The notes below the pieces were generated by a model that had not been told where the DNA came from, made no database searches, and saw only the letters and a program-made list of their open reading frames with translations. From positions 62,001 through 126,000 of the forward strand of contig NZ_CAMZOF010000008.1 in NCBI RefSeq assembly GCF_947331435.1: 64,000 nucleotides of DNA. The letters run 5' to 3'. This document shows, in pieces, positions 33,622 through 42,202 of the stretch. The stretch comes from Pelagibius sp. Alg239-R121 (lineage in GTDB: Bacteria; Pseudomonadota; Alphaproteobacteria; Kiloniellales; Kiloniellaceae). Position 1 is the stretch's first letter. Each line of letters starts with the position of its first letter. Both the position numbers and the translations under genes were made by a program.

Positions 33622-35010
33622 ATGAACATCAATGTCGACATCAACGATTTCAGCCAGGTCATCGAGAATGACCGCACCCGCATCTGGCACCATCTGACCC
33701 AGCACAAGAAGTTCGAGACGGTCGATCCGCTGCTGATCATCGAAGGCAAGGGCCTGCGGGTCTGGAACCAGGCCGGCCGCGAGCACCTGGATGCGGTCTC
33801 CGGCGGCGTTTGGACCGTCAATGTCGGCTATGGCCGCGAGCGCATCGCCAACGCCGTACGGGACCAGCTGGTCAAGATGAACTTCTTCGCCGGCTCAATG
33901 GGCACCATTCCCGGCGCCAATTTTGCTGAGATGCTGATCGCCAAGATGCCCGGCATGAGCCGCGTCTACTACTCCAACTCCGGCTCCGAGGCGAACGAGA
34001 AGGCCTACAAGATTGTCCGCCAGATCTCCCACCAGAAGCATGGCGGCAAGAAGCATAAAATTCTATATCGCGAGCGCGACTACCACGGCACCACCATTAC
34101 CGCTCTCTCCTCTGGCGGCCAGCAGGAGCGCAAGGGCATGTACGGGCCCTTCACGCCCGGCTTCGTCGAGGTCCCGCACTGCCTGGAGTACCGTTCCCAG
34201 TGGGGCGAGATCGAGGACTACGGCATCCGTGCCGCCAATGCTATTGAAGAGGTCATTCTGCAAGAGGGTGCCGATACGGTCGGCGGCCTGATCCTAGAGC
34301 CGGTGACGGCCGGTGGCGGCGTGATCGTACCGCCCGCGGGCTATTGGGAGCGGGTTCAGGAAATCTGCGCGAAGTACGACATTATTCTCATCATCGACGA
34401 AGTCGTCTGCGGCATGGGGCGCACCGGCGAGTGGTTCGGCTATCAGCACTACGGCATCAAGCCGGATATCGTGACCATGGCAAAGGGCGTTGCCTCGGGT
34501 TACGCCGCGATCTCCTGCACCGTGACCACCGAGGCGCTGTTCGAGGAGTTCAAGTCCGACCCCGAAGAGCCCATGAGCTACTTCCGCGATATCTCGACCT
34601 TTGGCGGCTGCACCGCCGGACCTGCGGCGGCGATCGAGAACATGCATATTCTCGAAGAAGAAAAGCTGCTCGAGAACACCACCAAAATGGGCGACTACCT
34701 GGTCGGCCGTCTTGAGGAACTCAAAGGCAAGCATGCCCTGATCGGCGAGGTCCGCGGCAAAGGGCTCTTCGTCGGCGCCGAGCTGGTTTCCGACCGAGAA
34801 ACCCGCGACCCGGTCCCTGAGTCCGTGACACAAGCCATCGTCGGCGACTGCATGAAGCACAACGCCGTCGTCATCGGCGCCACCAACCGTTCGCTGCCGG
34901 GCCTGAACAACACGCTGTGTCTGTCACCGGCGCTGATCGCCACGAAGGACGACATCGACGAGATTGTCACTGCGATCGATGAAGCGCTGGGACGGGTGAC
35001 GGCGGGGTAG
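33622..35010 (+). CDS. tpa: Taurine:pyruvate aminotransferase
   Basis: A 462-residue class III PLP-dependent aminotransferase. Tpa converts taurine and pyruvate to sulfoacetaldehyde and alanine. The start (IWHHLTQHKKFETVDPLLI), LDAVSGGVWTVNVGYGRE, VYYSNSGSEANEKAYK, KILYRERDYHGTTI, IIDEVVCGMGRTGEWFGYQH (Asp259 under the cofactor) and Lys288 in TMAKGVASGY match Tpa closely as I remember the family. The ribosome site is GGGGAGA. The usual partners (TauR, sulfoacetaldehyde acetyltransferase Xsc, phosphotransacetylase) are not adjacent. The gene is more GC-rich than its left neighbours. A related omega-aminotransferase specificity cannot be excluded. Confidence 0.85.
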   Translation: MNINVDINDFSQVIENDRTRIWHHLTQHKKFETVDPLLIIEGKGLRVWNQAGREHLDAVSGGVWTVNVGYGRERIANAVRDQLVKMNFFAGSMGTIPGANFAEMLIAKMPGMSRVYYSNSGSEANEKAYKIVRQISHQKHGGKKHKILYRERDYHGTTITALSSGGQQERKGMYGPFTPGFVEVPHCLEYRSQWGEIEDYGIRAANAIEEVILQEGADTVGGLILEPVTAGGGVIVPPAGYWERVQEICAKYDIILIIDEVVCGMGRTGEWFGYQHYGIKPDIVTMAKGVASGYAAISCTVTTEALFEEFKSDPEEPMSYFRDISTFGGCTAGPAAAIENMHILEEEKLLENTTKMGDYLVGRLEELKGKHALIGEVRGKGLFVGAELVSDRETRDPVPESVTQAIVGDCMKHNAVVIGATNRSLPGLNNTLCLSPALIATKDDIDEIVTAIDEALGRVTAG

Positions 35011-35033
35011 GGCGTGCCGCGATTTTGGATTGA

Positions 35034-35069
35034 GAAACCGCGTCATCGGGTTGCCCGTGGCGCGGTTTT
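35034..35069 (+). terminator. Terminator of tpa
   Basis: AAACCGCG pairs with CGCGGTTT around an inner CGGG/CCCG stem, and a short T run ends the 3' arm. It lies 24 bases after the tpa stop. Confidence 0.65.
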
Positions 35070-35223
35070 CATTCGTGCATCCTGTGCCGTGCCTGAACGT
35101 CTTCGGGTTGGGCAGGCTGTCGCTGGACGCGAGGTCCCATCTTGAATCTCTTCTGATCGTCACCAACATGAATTCAATTGTATGTATACGATGAATTTTT
35201 AATGACGAATGAGAGATTGAGCA

Positions 35224-35706
35224 ATGTCCAATCTGACTGAGCCCCTGAGATCAACTCCCACAGACCCGTCGGGCCCGCGACCCACCGCCGGCATGATCGG
35301 CTTTGCCATCGGTGCCGCCGCCGTGCTCCTCGTCTTGATGCACTTCTGGGCCGGCCCTTTCGCCCCGCAACAAAGCGCCGGCATCTCCATCGGTGAAATC
35401 GCCGGCGAGATCCGTGATTCCGCAGCCCGGGCTTTGTCCGGCGAACAACAGCCTGAACCAACCGCCGCCCCCTGGGACATCGACCGCGTGCTAAATCTCT
35501 TCGCCGCCGTCCTCGCCGGCGCGGCCATTGTCCTCGGCCTGTTGGGCATCGTCCGCCGCGAGACCTGGCGCCCCGCCGCCGGCGCGATCGCTTTGGGCGC
35601 GAGCGCGGTGGTGTTTCAGTTCTTCGCCTGGATCATTCTGATCGTCGTGGGACTGATCGTTTTCTTCGTGATCATCCAGAATCTAGACGGGATTTTGAGT
35701 GGATGA
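35224..35706 (+). CDS. Hypothetical membrane protein
   Basis: A 160-residue protein I do not recognise. A polar, Pro-rich N-terminus (about 1-22) precedes a membrane segment (about 23-45, GFAIGAAAVLLVLMHFWAG). A soluble loop of about 45 residues follows, then three further hydrophobic segments: about 90-108, 115-132 and 133-155. The last, IILIVVGLIVFFVII, is almost entirely hydrophobic. GC-rich codon use and a regular membrane pattern support a real gene. The AUG follows GAGATTGAGC, a weak ribosome site. It follows tpa by 213 bases and a terminator, so it probably has its own promoter. Confidence 0.65.
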   Translation: MSNLTEPLRSTPTDPSGPRPTAGMIGFAIGAAAVLLVLMHFWAGPFAPQQSAGISIGEIAGEIRDSAARALSGEQQPEPTAAPWDIDRVLNLFAAVLAGAAIVLGLLGIVRRETWRPAAGAIALGASAVVFQFFAWIILIVVGLIVFFVIIQNLDGILSG

Positions 35707-35946
35707 AGCGTTGTGTTTGCTGGAGGCAGGGGACGACAGGTTGGTGTAAGTTATTTTTTGTAAACTGCTTTGGAAGGCAACTGCACAATACACGATCCGA
35801 TTCGCTGTAGACATTTGAATACCCGTTCGCCCTTAGTTGACAGGGTCGAAAATAAGTATTCACTACTCAGATTCCCTGCGCAAAAACTGCTGCGTTGCCG
35901 TAATTGCAGTTTAGGATTCTTGAAGCTGGCATAAGGAGAATTCGCG

Positions 35947-36351
35947 ATGAGAATCGACGGCGCGTGCCACTGTGGCTTCATTCAATTTGAAGCTGAAGTT
36001 GATCCCGAAGGGGTTTAACTCTGCCATTGCACCGATTGTCAGTCCATATCGGGCTCGCCTTTTTGCTGGGCGGTTTCGGTGTCCGTCGAGAAGTTCAAAC
36101 TACTGTCTGGTGAGCCCAAGACCTACGAAAAAATTTCGGCGAACGGTGCGACAAGCCTTCAGTTATTCTGCCCGGAATGTGCTTCACCGCTTTACTCGAC
36201 AGCGGTAGGCGTGGAGCCCAAGTCATACAACCTTCGTCTGGGGACGGCTCGACAGCGAGCGGCGTTGCCGCCCAAACTGGAAGTTTGGTGCGCCTCGGCA
36301 CAGGAATGGAATTCCGTAAAGGGGGATACCGGGAAATTTAATACACAATAA
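35947..36351 (+). pseudogene. GFA-family (zinc-binding) gene interrupted by a stop codon
   Basis: Translation from the ATG at 35947 gives MRIDGACHCGFIQFEAEVD, a typical start of the GFA (glutathione-dependent formaldehyde-activating-like, CENP-V) fold. Codon 24 (36016-36018) is TAA. In the same frame the family continues without a gap: LCHCTDCQSISGSPF, then FCPECASPLY near 36170, ending at 36351. All zinc-binding Cys motifs are present on the two sides of the stop, so one nonsense change broke an otherwise complete gene of about 134 codons. A sequencing error is the alternative. A shorter product from a GTG at 36079 would lack half the zinc ligands. Confidence 0.82.
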
Positions 36352-36491
36352 GCCTAGATCAGCCTGACTGTTGAAGCTTTACCAATTGGCTTGAAGATTG
36401 GGAATCAATGAAGTAGGCGGCGGCAGGTTCCAATTTATGCGTTTGACCAATCGACGAACGCGCAAATGCAAGTCCGTCCTAGAAGCTTCGC

Positions 36492-37259
36492 TTACGCGCG
36501 ACAATCCTCAATCCACCTCACCGCCGCCGTCAGATCATCAACAACAGCACTTGGCCTCGGATCCACACTCACCTCAACCCCCTCCACATACTTTCCCGTC
36601 CGCACCAGCACGCCGTAACCCAACCCCGCCGCCAGCGCCCCGGCGACATCCATCTCCGCGTCGTCGCCGACCATGACCGCGTCCTCAACCGCACAGACCA
36701 TGCTCTCCAGCGCAGCTCCAAAGAAATCCGGCGACGGCTTGCCCAGCACGGTCGCCTTGCGCCGGGTGGCGAACTCCAGCGCCGCGACGAAGGGGCCCGC
36801 GTCCAGGCTCAGTTGGCCGTCCTGGTCCTTGAAGGTCCGGTTGTTGGCCAGCGCCAAAAACTCGGCGCCGTCGAAGGCCCGGAAGGCGGCGTTCAGGCTG
36901 TCGTAGGTGAAGCTCTTGCCCGCGTCGCCGATCACGACGGCCTTTTCGGCGTAGTCCGGGAGTCCCTGAAAGTCCTCCGCCAGGTCGGGATGGATCAGCA
37001 GGTGAGGGGCGCGCTTGTGGCGGATCAGCCAGTCGCGCGCGGCGGCGGCCGGGGTGAAGAGCTCGTCGTCCGCGATCTCAAGCCCCATCCCGCGCAGCTT
37101 TTCCAGGATGCCCTGTTTCGCGGTGCGGGTGGTGTTGGTCAGGAAGCGGATCGGCAGGTCGGCGTCGCGCAGGCGCGCAACGGCCTCCAGGGCGCCCGGC
37201 AGAACCCGGTTGCCGACATAGATCACCCCCGAAAGATCGAGCAGGACGGCCTTGATCAT
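36492..37259 (-). CDS. HAD-IIA family hydrolase (LHPP-like)
   Basis: A 255-residue phosphatase of the haloacid-dehalogenase superfamily, subclass IIA. Motif I is LLDLSGVIYVGN, with the second Asp replaced by Ser (DxS instead of DxD), motif II is FLTNTTRT, and motif III/IV are LGKPSPDFF and VMVGDDAEMDVAGAL. The DLSGV form occurs in the LHPP-like subgroup (phospholysine phosphohistidine pyrophosphate phosphatase), where the substrate is uncertain. The ATG at 37259 starts the fold directly; an in-frame ATG at 37274 would add five residues. GC content is high. Confidence 0.88.
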   Translation of the reverse strand: MIKAVLLDLSGVIYVGNRVLPGALEAVARLRDADLPIRFLTNTTRTAKQGILEKLRGMGLEIADDELFTPAAAARDWLIRHKRAPHLLIHPDLAEDFQGLPDYAEKAVVIGDAGKSFTYDSLNAAFRAFDGAEFLALANNRTFKDQDGQLSLDAGPFVAALEFATRRKATVLGKPSPDFFGAALESMVCAVEDAVMVGDDAEMDVAGALAAGLGYGVLVRTGKYVEGVEVSVDPRPSAVVDDLTAAVRWIEDCRA

Positions 37260-37332
37260 CACCCAACCCGCCAAGCTGCTGTGAGGAGGGTAGTCTAGCA
37301 GCGTGCGGGCTGGGCGTTAAGGCCGTCGGCCA

Positions 37333-37881
37333 TCATTCAGCAGGTTTGTAGGTTTCAGGCTGGAAACAAAGTGGTTCCGGACTTGCGGTGACCTTGCCGT
37401 AAGCTTCTTTCTCGAAAGCCTCCGCGTTGTTTTCCATTTCGTCGTAGGTCGGCGCTTCTATGCCTTTGACCTTGCGGCCCCAATGGACCATTTCATGCAT
37501 AATCGTGGCTTCCAGGTACTCCTCCCAGGCAGCGAGCTTTACCTTGTCGCCGCTGTTCGCGCTATGGAATGCCTTCAACTTCGCGCTCTCGTAGTGACCT
37601 ATGACCGCCCTGGAAATCCCGAACACCTTTTTCGACCAGGTCATGCCGACGCTGATCCGGTACTTGCCGGTCTTCGGATCCCGCTCGCAAGGGAAGTTCG
37701 CGGGCGAGACTTTGGGATTCATGTTGGGACGAAGGGCCAACGCAGCGTCATGAGGGGCGAGGCCCGACCATTTTACATAGGCATCGAACACCTTTTTCTT
37801 GTGAAAGACTCGATCTTTCATCGAAAGCAAGAAGGCGTGGAAATAGTAATACTTCTTTTGGTCTTCGAGTTGAAGGTACAT
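37333..37881 (-). CDS. Zinc metallopeptidase-domain protein, polymorphic-toxin (Tox-MPTase) like
   Basis: A 182-residue protein with a zinc-protease motif, EATIMHEMVHWG (HExxH), followed 25 residues later by NAEAFEKEAYG, whose Glu would be the third zinc ligand. This HExxHxG...GxAFExxAYG-like arrangement resembles metallopeptidase toxin domains attached to polymorphic and type VI secretion toxins; I assign it from pattern memory. The start at 37881 has an AAGGAG site; the ATG at 37905 does not. There is no signal peptide, no secretion adaptor domain and no obvious immunity gene beside it. Lower GC than the flanking HAD gene suggests acquisition by transfer. Confidence 0.6.
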   Translation of the reverse strand: MYLQLEDQKKYYYFHAFLLSMKDRVFHKKKVFDAYVKWSGLAPHDAALALRPNMNPKVSPANFPCERDPKTGKYRISVGMTWSKKVFGISRAVIGHYESAKLKAFHSANSGDKVKLAAWEEYLEATIMHEMVHWGRKVKGIEAPTYDEMENNAEAFEKEAYGKVTASPEPLCFQPETYKPAE

Positions 37882-37983
37882 CGCGAATCTCCTTTTGGTC
37901 TGCATTCCGACCGGTGCATCCTCTTCAACTCTCTAACAGATCAGAGTGTGGTTTTATTCCCTGGTGTCGACAGGCCTGAGGCC

Positions 37984-38466
37984 CTACGCCCCGCAGCACT
38001 TCTTGTATTTTTTTCCCGATCCGCAGGGACAGGGCTCGTTGCGGCCGACCTTCACGACCTGCCGCGGCGCGCCTTTCGGATTTATCTGCCCGTCGGTGTA
38101 GACCCAACGTCCGTTTTCGCGTTTGAATGTGGCCAGTTCATGATGAGCGAGCTGCTGACCCTCCAGACGAAAGCTGGCGACAAACTCGACCGTCCCGGTC
38201 TCGTCATTTTCGCCGCCGCCTTGAGTGTCGCGGACTTCCAATCCCAGCCATGTCGCATTATTGGCGGTGTTCTCCGCTTCGACCTCGTCGAAATCCAATC
38301 GAGATTCGGAAGACAGTGTCTGAGAGAGATAGCCGACATTGCCGAGCGCGAAGGCGGTATAGCGTGAGCGCATCAGCGTCTCTGCAGTCGGTGCGGGCGC
38401 ACCGCCTATTATGGTGCCGCAACAGTCATCTAAGTTCCGGCCGGTACCGCAGGGGCATGACGTCAC
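37984..38466 (-). CDS. YchJ family protein with SEC-C zinc motifs at both ends
   Basis: A 160-residue protein of the UPF0225/YchJ family, function unknown. One SEC-C-like motif opens the protein ([13 protein letters not shown]) and a second closes it ([15 protein letters not shown]). Between them lies an NTF2-like fold with [17 protein letters not shown] and [13 protein letters not shown] choose the GTG at 38466: it follows AAAGGAG at 9 bases and places the first Cys at residue 4, as in relatives. An ATG at 38571 would add 35 unrelated residues. Confidence 0.88.
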   Translation of the reverse strand: MTSCPCGTGRNLDDCCGTIIGGAPAPTAETLMRSRYTAFALGNVGYLSQTLSSESRLDFDEVEAENTANNATWLGLEVRDTQGGGENDETGTVEFVASFRLEGQQLAHHELATFKRENGRWVYTDGQINPKGAPRQVVKVGRNEPCPCGSGKKYKKCCGA

Positions 38467-38708
38467 GGTAAAAGACTCCTTTTGTAGCCAAGTAAACGCA
38501 ATCTGCTCTAACTTTATTCGGTGGCGAAGCAAAGAGGAATTGTACCTCTCCGGGGCCCGATCGTATTTCACTGTTTCGCTGAAAGATGCGAATCAACCGC
38601 CACTTCATACAGCCAGAGCCTTTCCCGTTCATATGGATTCATTCTACCGTGCGGATTTTCAGTGCTGACGAAGTACGAATTGGAGCGGTTGGCGTTTGTT
38701 CAAAAAAG

Positions 38709-38722
38709 CTTTAAGCTTAAAG
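38709..38722. promoter_or_regulatory. Perfect 14-bp palindrome at the start of the dehalogenase-like gene
   Basis: CTTTAAGCTTAAAG ends one base before the ATG at 38724, where the ribosome site should be. A bound regulator, or RNA folding of these self-complementary bases, could affect translation or transcription. There is no other clear ribosome site for this gene. Confidence 0.35.
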
Positions 38723-38723
38723 A

Positions 38724-39713
38724 ATGGCCAAACAAAATCCATACCGTCCCTTCACTCCGGATCCGGAATTCGTTGCGCTTCTGCCTGAAACGAAAGGCAG
38801 TGAGACGAATGGTCTTGGAGAGACGGAGGTGCGTCGGCCGTCGATGGTCTGGTGGGCGCCTGACATGGACGCCGTCTCCTTTGGTGAGGCCCAGAAGTGG
38901 TTTTACCGGCGTGAACCGCAAGACCCGGTCTTGATGGACTTCCGCACACAGCGCCGTGCGATCCTGGAGGCGCCGCTGCCCGAGCTTGCCGATACGCCGG
39001 CGGAGCGAAGTCCGGAGGAGTGGACGGATGCGCTGAACAGGTTCATCGCCGATGGCGATTGCGAGATGGTCGGCGTGACGGCGCTACAGCCAGAATGGGT
39101 TTTCGAGCATCACGAAACCGACTTCGGCACTGTGGTCATGCTGGGTGTTCAACATGATTATGACGAGCTGAAGCATGTGCCGGAAACCCGCGGCGGCATT
39201 GAGGTCACACGTCAATACTGCCGCGCCGCCGCCGCTGCGAAACGCGTCGCCGGCTGGTTACGTATGGAAGGCTGGGACGCGGCGCCCGTGACCGGCCCCA
39301 TGGTCGGCGAAATACTGATGATCCCACCGGCTCTCGAATGCGGTTTCGGAGAGCTGGGCAAACACGGCTCCCTGATCAATCCGGAGTTCGGGTCCGCCTT
39401 TCGGCTCGGCGCAGTCCTCACGGACGCACCTTTTGCCCACACGACCAAACGCAGCTTCGGCGTCGACGATTTCTGCAGCCGCTGCCGGGTCTGCGAAGAC
39501 GCCTGTCCGCCCTTCGCGATCGGGCCTGAAAAGCAAATGGTGCGCGGTGTCGAAAAATGGTTCGTCGATTTCGACAAATGCATTCCCTTTTTCGCCGACA
39601 CTTCCGGCTGCGCCATCTGCATCGCCGTCTGCCCTTGGTCCCGCCCGGGCGTCGGTCTGAACCTGGCGGAGAAACTGGCACGCCGCCGGGAACGGGATGA
39701 GGTATCGGAGTGA
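38724..39713 (+). CDS. Reductive dehalogenase/epoxyqueuosine reductase-superfamily iron-sulfur protein
   Basis: A 329-residue cytoplasmic protein of the cobalamin-dependent RdhA/QueG superfamily. The cobalamin-domain pattern CGFGELGKHGSLINPEFGSAFRLGAVLTD (about 206-234, split) is followed by two [4Fe-4S] motifs. Cys251, 254, 257 and 261 lie in FCSRCRVCEDACPP; Cys286, 296, 299 and 303 lie in DKCIPFFADTSGCAICIAVCPW. The KWFVDFDKC and CPWSRPG context fits catabolic reductive dehalogenases better than QueG. No twin-arginine signal or membrane anchor gene is present, as in the non-respiratory group. A partial second copy of its 3' end lies at 42203. Confidence 0.8.
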   Translation: MAKQNPYRPFTPDPEFVALLPETKGSETNGLGETEVRRPSMVWWAPDMDAVSFGEAQKWFYRREPQDPVLMDFRTQRRAILEAPLPELADTPAERSPEEWTDALNRFIADGDCEMVGVTALQPEWVFEHHETDFGTVVMLGVQHDYDELKHVPETRGGIEVTRQYCRAAAAAKRVAGWLRMEGWDAAPVTGPMVGEILMIPPALECGFGELGKHGSLINPEFGSAFRLGAVLTDAPFAHTTKRSFGVDDFCSRCRVCEDACPPFAIGPEKQMVRGVEKWFVDFDKCIPFFADTSGCAICIAVCPWSRPGVGLNLAEKLARRRERDEVSE

Positions 39714-40028
39714 GTGGGGCGGCTGTTGGAGATTGGGCTAACGGCTAGAAGGCTGTCCGGCAGGCGTTTCTCGGTCGCAGCCCGTCACCGGAACCTGAAC
39801 TTCGAGAATGCAGCGGATCGAACAATTCTCTGGGGCGAAAATTGTGCTGTTCCTTGCCGATGCTCTGCATCGCCTGCGTTCCTTCTCCTGCCCGAAGGAC
39901 CCTGGAGACAATCTCTATGGGGCATTATCAATGCTCCTTGGTATAAGGCCTCCATTGTCCTTTTTCAGCAGCCTGTTAGAGCGTTTTCAACTTATGTCGA
40001 ATCGGTTCCAGCCCAGTCAAATGACGCT
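39714..40028. other. Gap after the dehalogenase-like gene
   Basis: No gene supported. The first 80 bases continue the imperfect duplication shared with 42434-42516. Around 39980 a sequence TTAGAGCGTTTTCAACTT resembles the short A/T-rich intergenic palindromic elements often seen in Alphaproteobacteria, but I see only this one full copy. Confidence 0.35.
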
Positions 40029-40253
40029 TCAGTTAAATAAACAGAACAGCGCGTAGCAGTGATCGGTGAAGCGGGTGAAAAGAAAATACATAAAGGCATC
40101 GGCCAGCAGGCTGACGGCCAGCACCGGCAGCACGATGTAGAGAGTGAAGTAGTAGAGCGCCCAGCGCGTGAAGCGGCGCTTGGGAATCCGGTGCCCCCGG
40201 ACTTCCGCCAGCTTCTCCGCCTGCGATGAAGGGCTGTCGGCCGACTGGGTCAT
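40029..40253 (-). CDS. Small membrane protein
   Basis: A protein of about 74 residues: a polar N-terminus (MTQSADSPSSQAEKLAEV), a basic stretch (HRIPKRRFTRWALYY) and one strong hydrophobic segment (about 36-57, FTLYIVLPVLAVSLLADAFMYF). The tail is CYALFCLFN. The Arg/Lys-rich side before the membrane segment predicts that the N-terminus stays in the cytoplasm. An in-frame ATG at 40259 is an alternative start. It is divergent from the acetyltransferase gene with only about 40 bases between start codons. I do not recognise a family. Confidence 0.55.
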   Translation of the reverse strand: MTQSADSPSSQAEKLAEVRGHRIPKRRFTRWALYYFTLYIVLPVLAVSLLADAFMYFLFTRFTDHCYALFCLFN

Positions 40254-40296
40254 AATCACAGACTAAAGATTGCCGGGCCCGGTGAAAACCGGGATT

Positions 40297-41268
40297 ATGA
40301 CGGCCATGGTCACCGCCCCCGAACCCGAACCCGAACCCGACGCCGATATTACCTGGCAGCCCTGCCCCCGCGAGACCTGGGATGTCCTCACCCGCCAGGC
40401 CGGGCAGAGCAGCCTGGAACAGGCCTGGGCTTACGGCGCGGCGATGGAAAGCCAGCAGGGCCTGCGGGCCGAGCGCGGCCTGATCGGCCAGGGTGGCGAA
40501 CCGCTGGCCCTGGTCCAGGCCTTCTGCGGAGACCGCCTCTTCACCCGCATCGCCAGGGTGCTGCGCGGCCCCATCTGGCTGATCGACCCACGGGAAGACC
40601 CGCGCACACCAGAGGTCTGCGATACCATCGCCCGGCATTTCCGTCGTCGCTTCGGCGACTTCCTGTTCTGGCTGCCGGAACTGCCTGATAATCCGAAGAG
40701 CGCCGCCATGCTGCGCGCCCAGAGCCTGCGCCCGGTCGTGACCGGCTACAGCTCGATCTGGCTCGACCTGCGACCGCCCCTGGAGGCCTTGCGCGCCGGC
40801 CTGCACGGCAAGTGGCGCAACGCCCTGCGGCAGGCGGAAAAGGCCGGTTTCGACGTGGGGGTGACGACCAACCCACGCCGCCTGAGCCAAAGCCTGCAAC
40901 TGTATGACCGCTTTCGCCGCAAGAAGCGCTTCGTCGGCCCCAACGGCGATTTCATCGCCGCTCTGGCAGGCCACGACCGCAAGGCCGTGGTCGCCCTCAC
41001 TGCACGACTGAGTGGCGACCAGGTCGCTGGCGTCATCTTGATTCGCCACGGCAGAGCGGCCACCTACCTTGCCTCCTGGACCAGCGACGCGGGCCGCGTT
41101 GGCCAGGCCCATAACCTGCTGCTCTGGCGCGGCATCGAGACCTTGAAAGAGAGCGGGATCGACTGGCTTGACCTCGGCGGCGTGAACACCGAAAGCCAGC
41201 CCGGCATCGCCCGCTTCAAGCTCGGCCTCGGTGGCGAAGTCTTTACGCTGGCTGGGACGTATTTGTGA
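40297..41268 (+). CDS. GNAT/FemAB-like acetyltransferase family protein
   Basis: About 323 residues of the FemAB/BioF2-like acyltransferase fold, which joins two GNAT domains. Recognisable parts are SSLEQAWAYGAAM (about 38-50), the central LHGKWRNALRQAEKAGFDV (about 174-192), AGVILIRHGRAATYLASWTSDAGRV (about 243-267) and IDWLDLGGVNTESQPGIARFKLGLGG near the end. Relatives modify cell-envelope precursors or polysaccharides; the substrate is unknown. Near the start, four GAACCC-type repeats encode an EPEPEPEP run. In-frame ATGs at 40270 and 40306 are alternatives. GC content is among the highest in the window. Confidence 0.8.
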   Translation: MTAMVTAPEPEPEPDADITWQPCPRETWDVLTRQAGQSSLEQAWAYGAAMESQQGLRAERGLIGQGGEPLALVQAFCGDRLFTRIARVLRGPIWLIDPREDPRTPEVCDTIARHFRRRFGDFLFWLPELPDNPKSAAMLRAQSLRPVVTGYSSIWLDLRPPLEALRAGLHGKWRNALRQAEKAGFDVGVTTNPRRLSQSLQLYDRFRRKKRFVGPNGDFIAALAGHDRKAVVALTARLSGDQVAGVILIRHGRAATYLASWTSDAGRVGQAHNLLLWRGIETLKESGIDWLDLGGVNTESQPGIARFKLGLGGEVFTLAGTYL

Positions 41269-41510
41269 GCGACGAAACGAAGAAGGCGAAGTAGAGCGAC
41301 CAGCGTTTCTTTTCGAAGATCAGTCATCGCTTGACACCATACGTCGTAATTTTTCCATGTCGGGGAAATCCACCAAACGAACTTTCTAATCATCATCCGT
41401 AAACTTCCGTCGGCCAGGGCTCATACCAATCTCCTATCATCAACAATGGTAAGTTAATCCATTGTCCGGAAACAGGAACGAACTCCAGGGCGCGCTGTCT
41501 GCTCGACCAC

Positions 41511-42127
41511 CTACCGTGGGATCTCTCTGAACGGCTTGCCGTGCATCTTGGCCAGTGTCTGCACCTGTGCGGCGCGTTCCAGGTAATCGAGATCGTCAAA
41601 CGCCGTGGCCATAGTCGATGCCGTCACGACAACGCCGTGGTGGCCGAGGAACGCGATTGGCTTATAAGCCATCGCATCAGCGATCCGATCTCCTTCCTGA
41701 TGATTCAGCGCCAGTCCGCCATAACCATCGTCGTAGGCAATGCGGTTGTGAAAACGCAGCGCGCCCTGCTCAACCATCTCCAACCGGCCATCCTCGACGA
41801 TGGCCAACGAAGTTGCATATGGCATGTGGGTATGGAGCACGGCTTTGGCGGCTGGTCGTCCTGTGCGGATCGGCGCATGGATGAAGTACGCTGTCGGCTC
41901 TACCGTATGCTCGCCGTCCAGCACCCGGCCGTCGCGATGGCAGAGCACGATGTCTGAGGCTTTCAGCTCCGACCAGTGAAACCCCTGCGGAGTCACCAGA
42001 AACTCCTGCCCATCGTCAGAGACGGCGAGGGAGAAATGATTGCAGATGCCTTCACTCAGACCAGTTTATCGGCATAGCGCAATGCGGCGGCCAAATCTTC
42101 ACGCGCTTCCCGCAGGTCGGTTCTCAT
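41511..42127 (-). pseudogene. Class II aldolase/adducin family gene with a frameshift
   Basis: The 3' part (from about 42055 down to the stop at 41511) encodes LSEGICNHFSLAVSDDG, PQGFHWSELKASDIVL, LHTHMPYATSLAIVEDG and FLGHHGVVVTA, the zinc-binding His pattern of class II aldolases. The expected first exonless segment, MRTDLREAREDLAAALRYADKL, starts at the ATG at 42127 in another frame and runs into TGA at 42058. Adding one base near 42061-42064 (to read KLGLSEG) would join the two. The full gene would be about 205 codons. Sugar-phosphate aldolases, epimerases and decarboxylases share this fold. Confidence 0.8.
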
Positions 42128-42202
42128 AAACGTCTATTTCCCATATGACACCCCGTCCTGACCTCATGGCTTGAGCAGGGACGCCTTCGAGCATTTCGAG
42201 GC

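Noticed and set aside
36016-36018. Recoding of TAA in the GFA-like gene
   Set aside because: TAA has no selenocysteine or other known recoding here; a mutation or sequencing error is the simpler explanation.
40318-40341. GAACCC-type hexamer repeat as a regulatory or variable element
   Set aside because: It is in frame at the start of the acyltransferase gene and simply encodes an EP run; I see no second structure.
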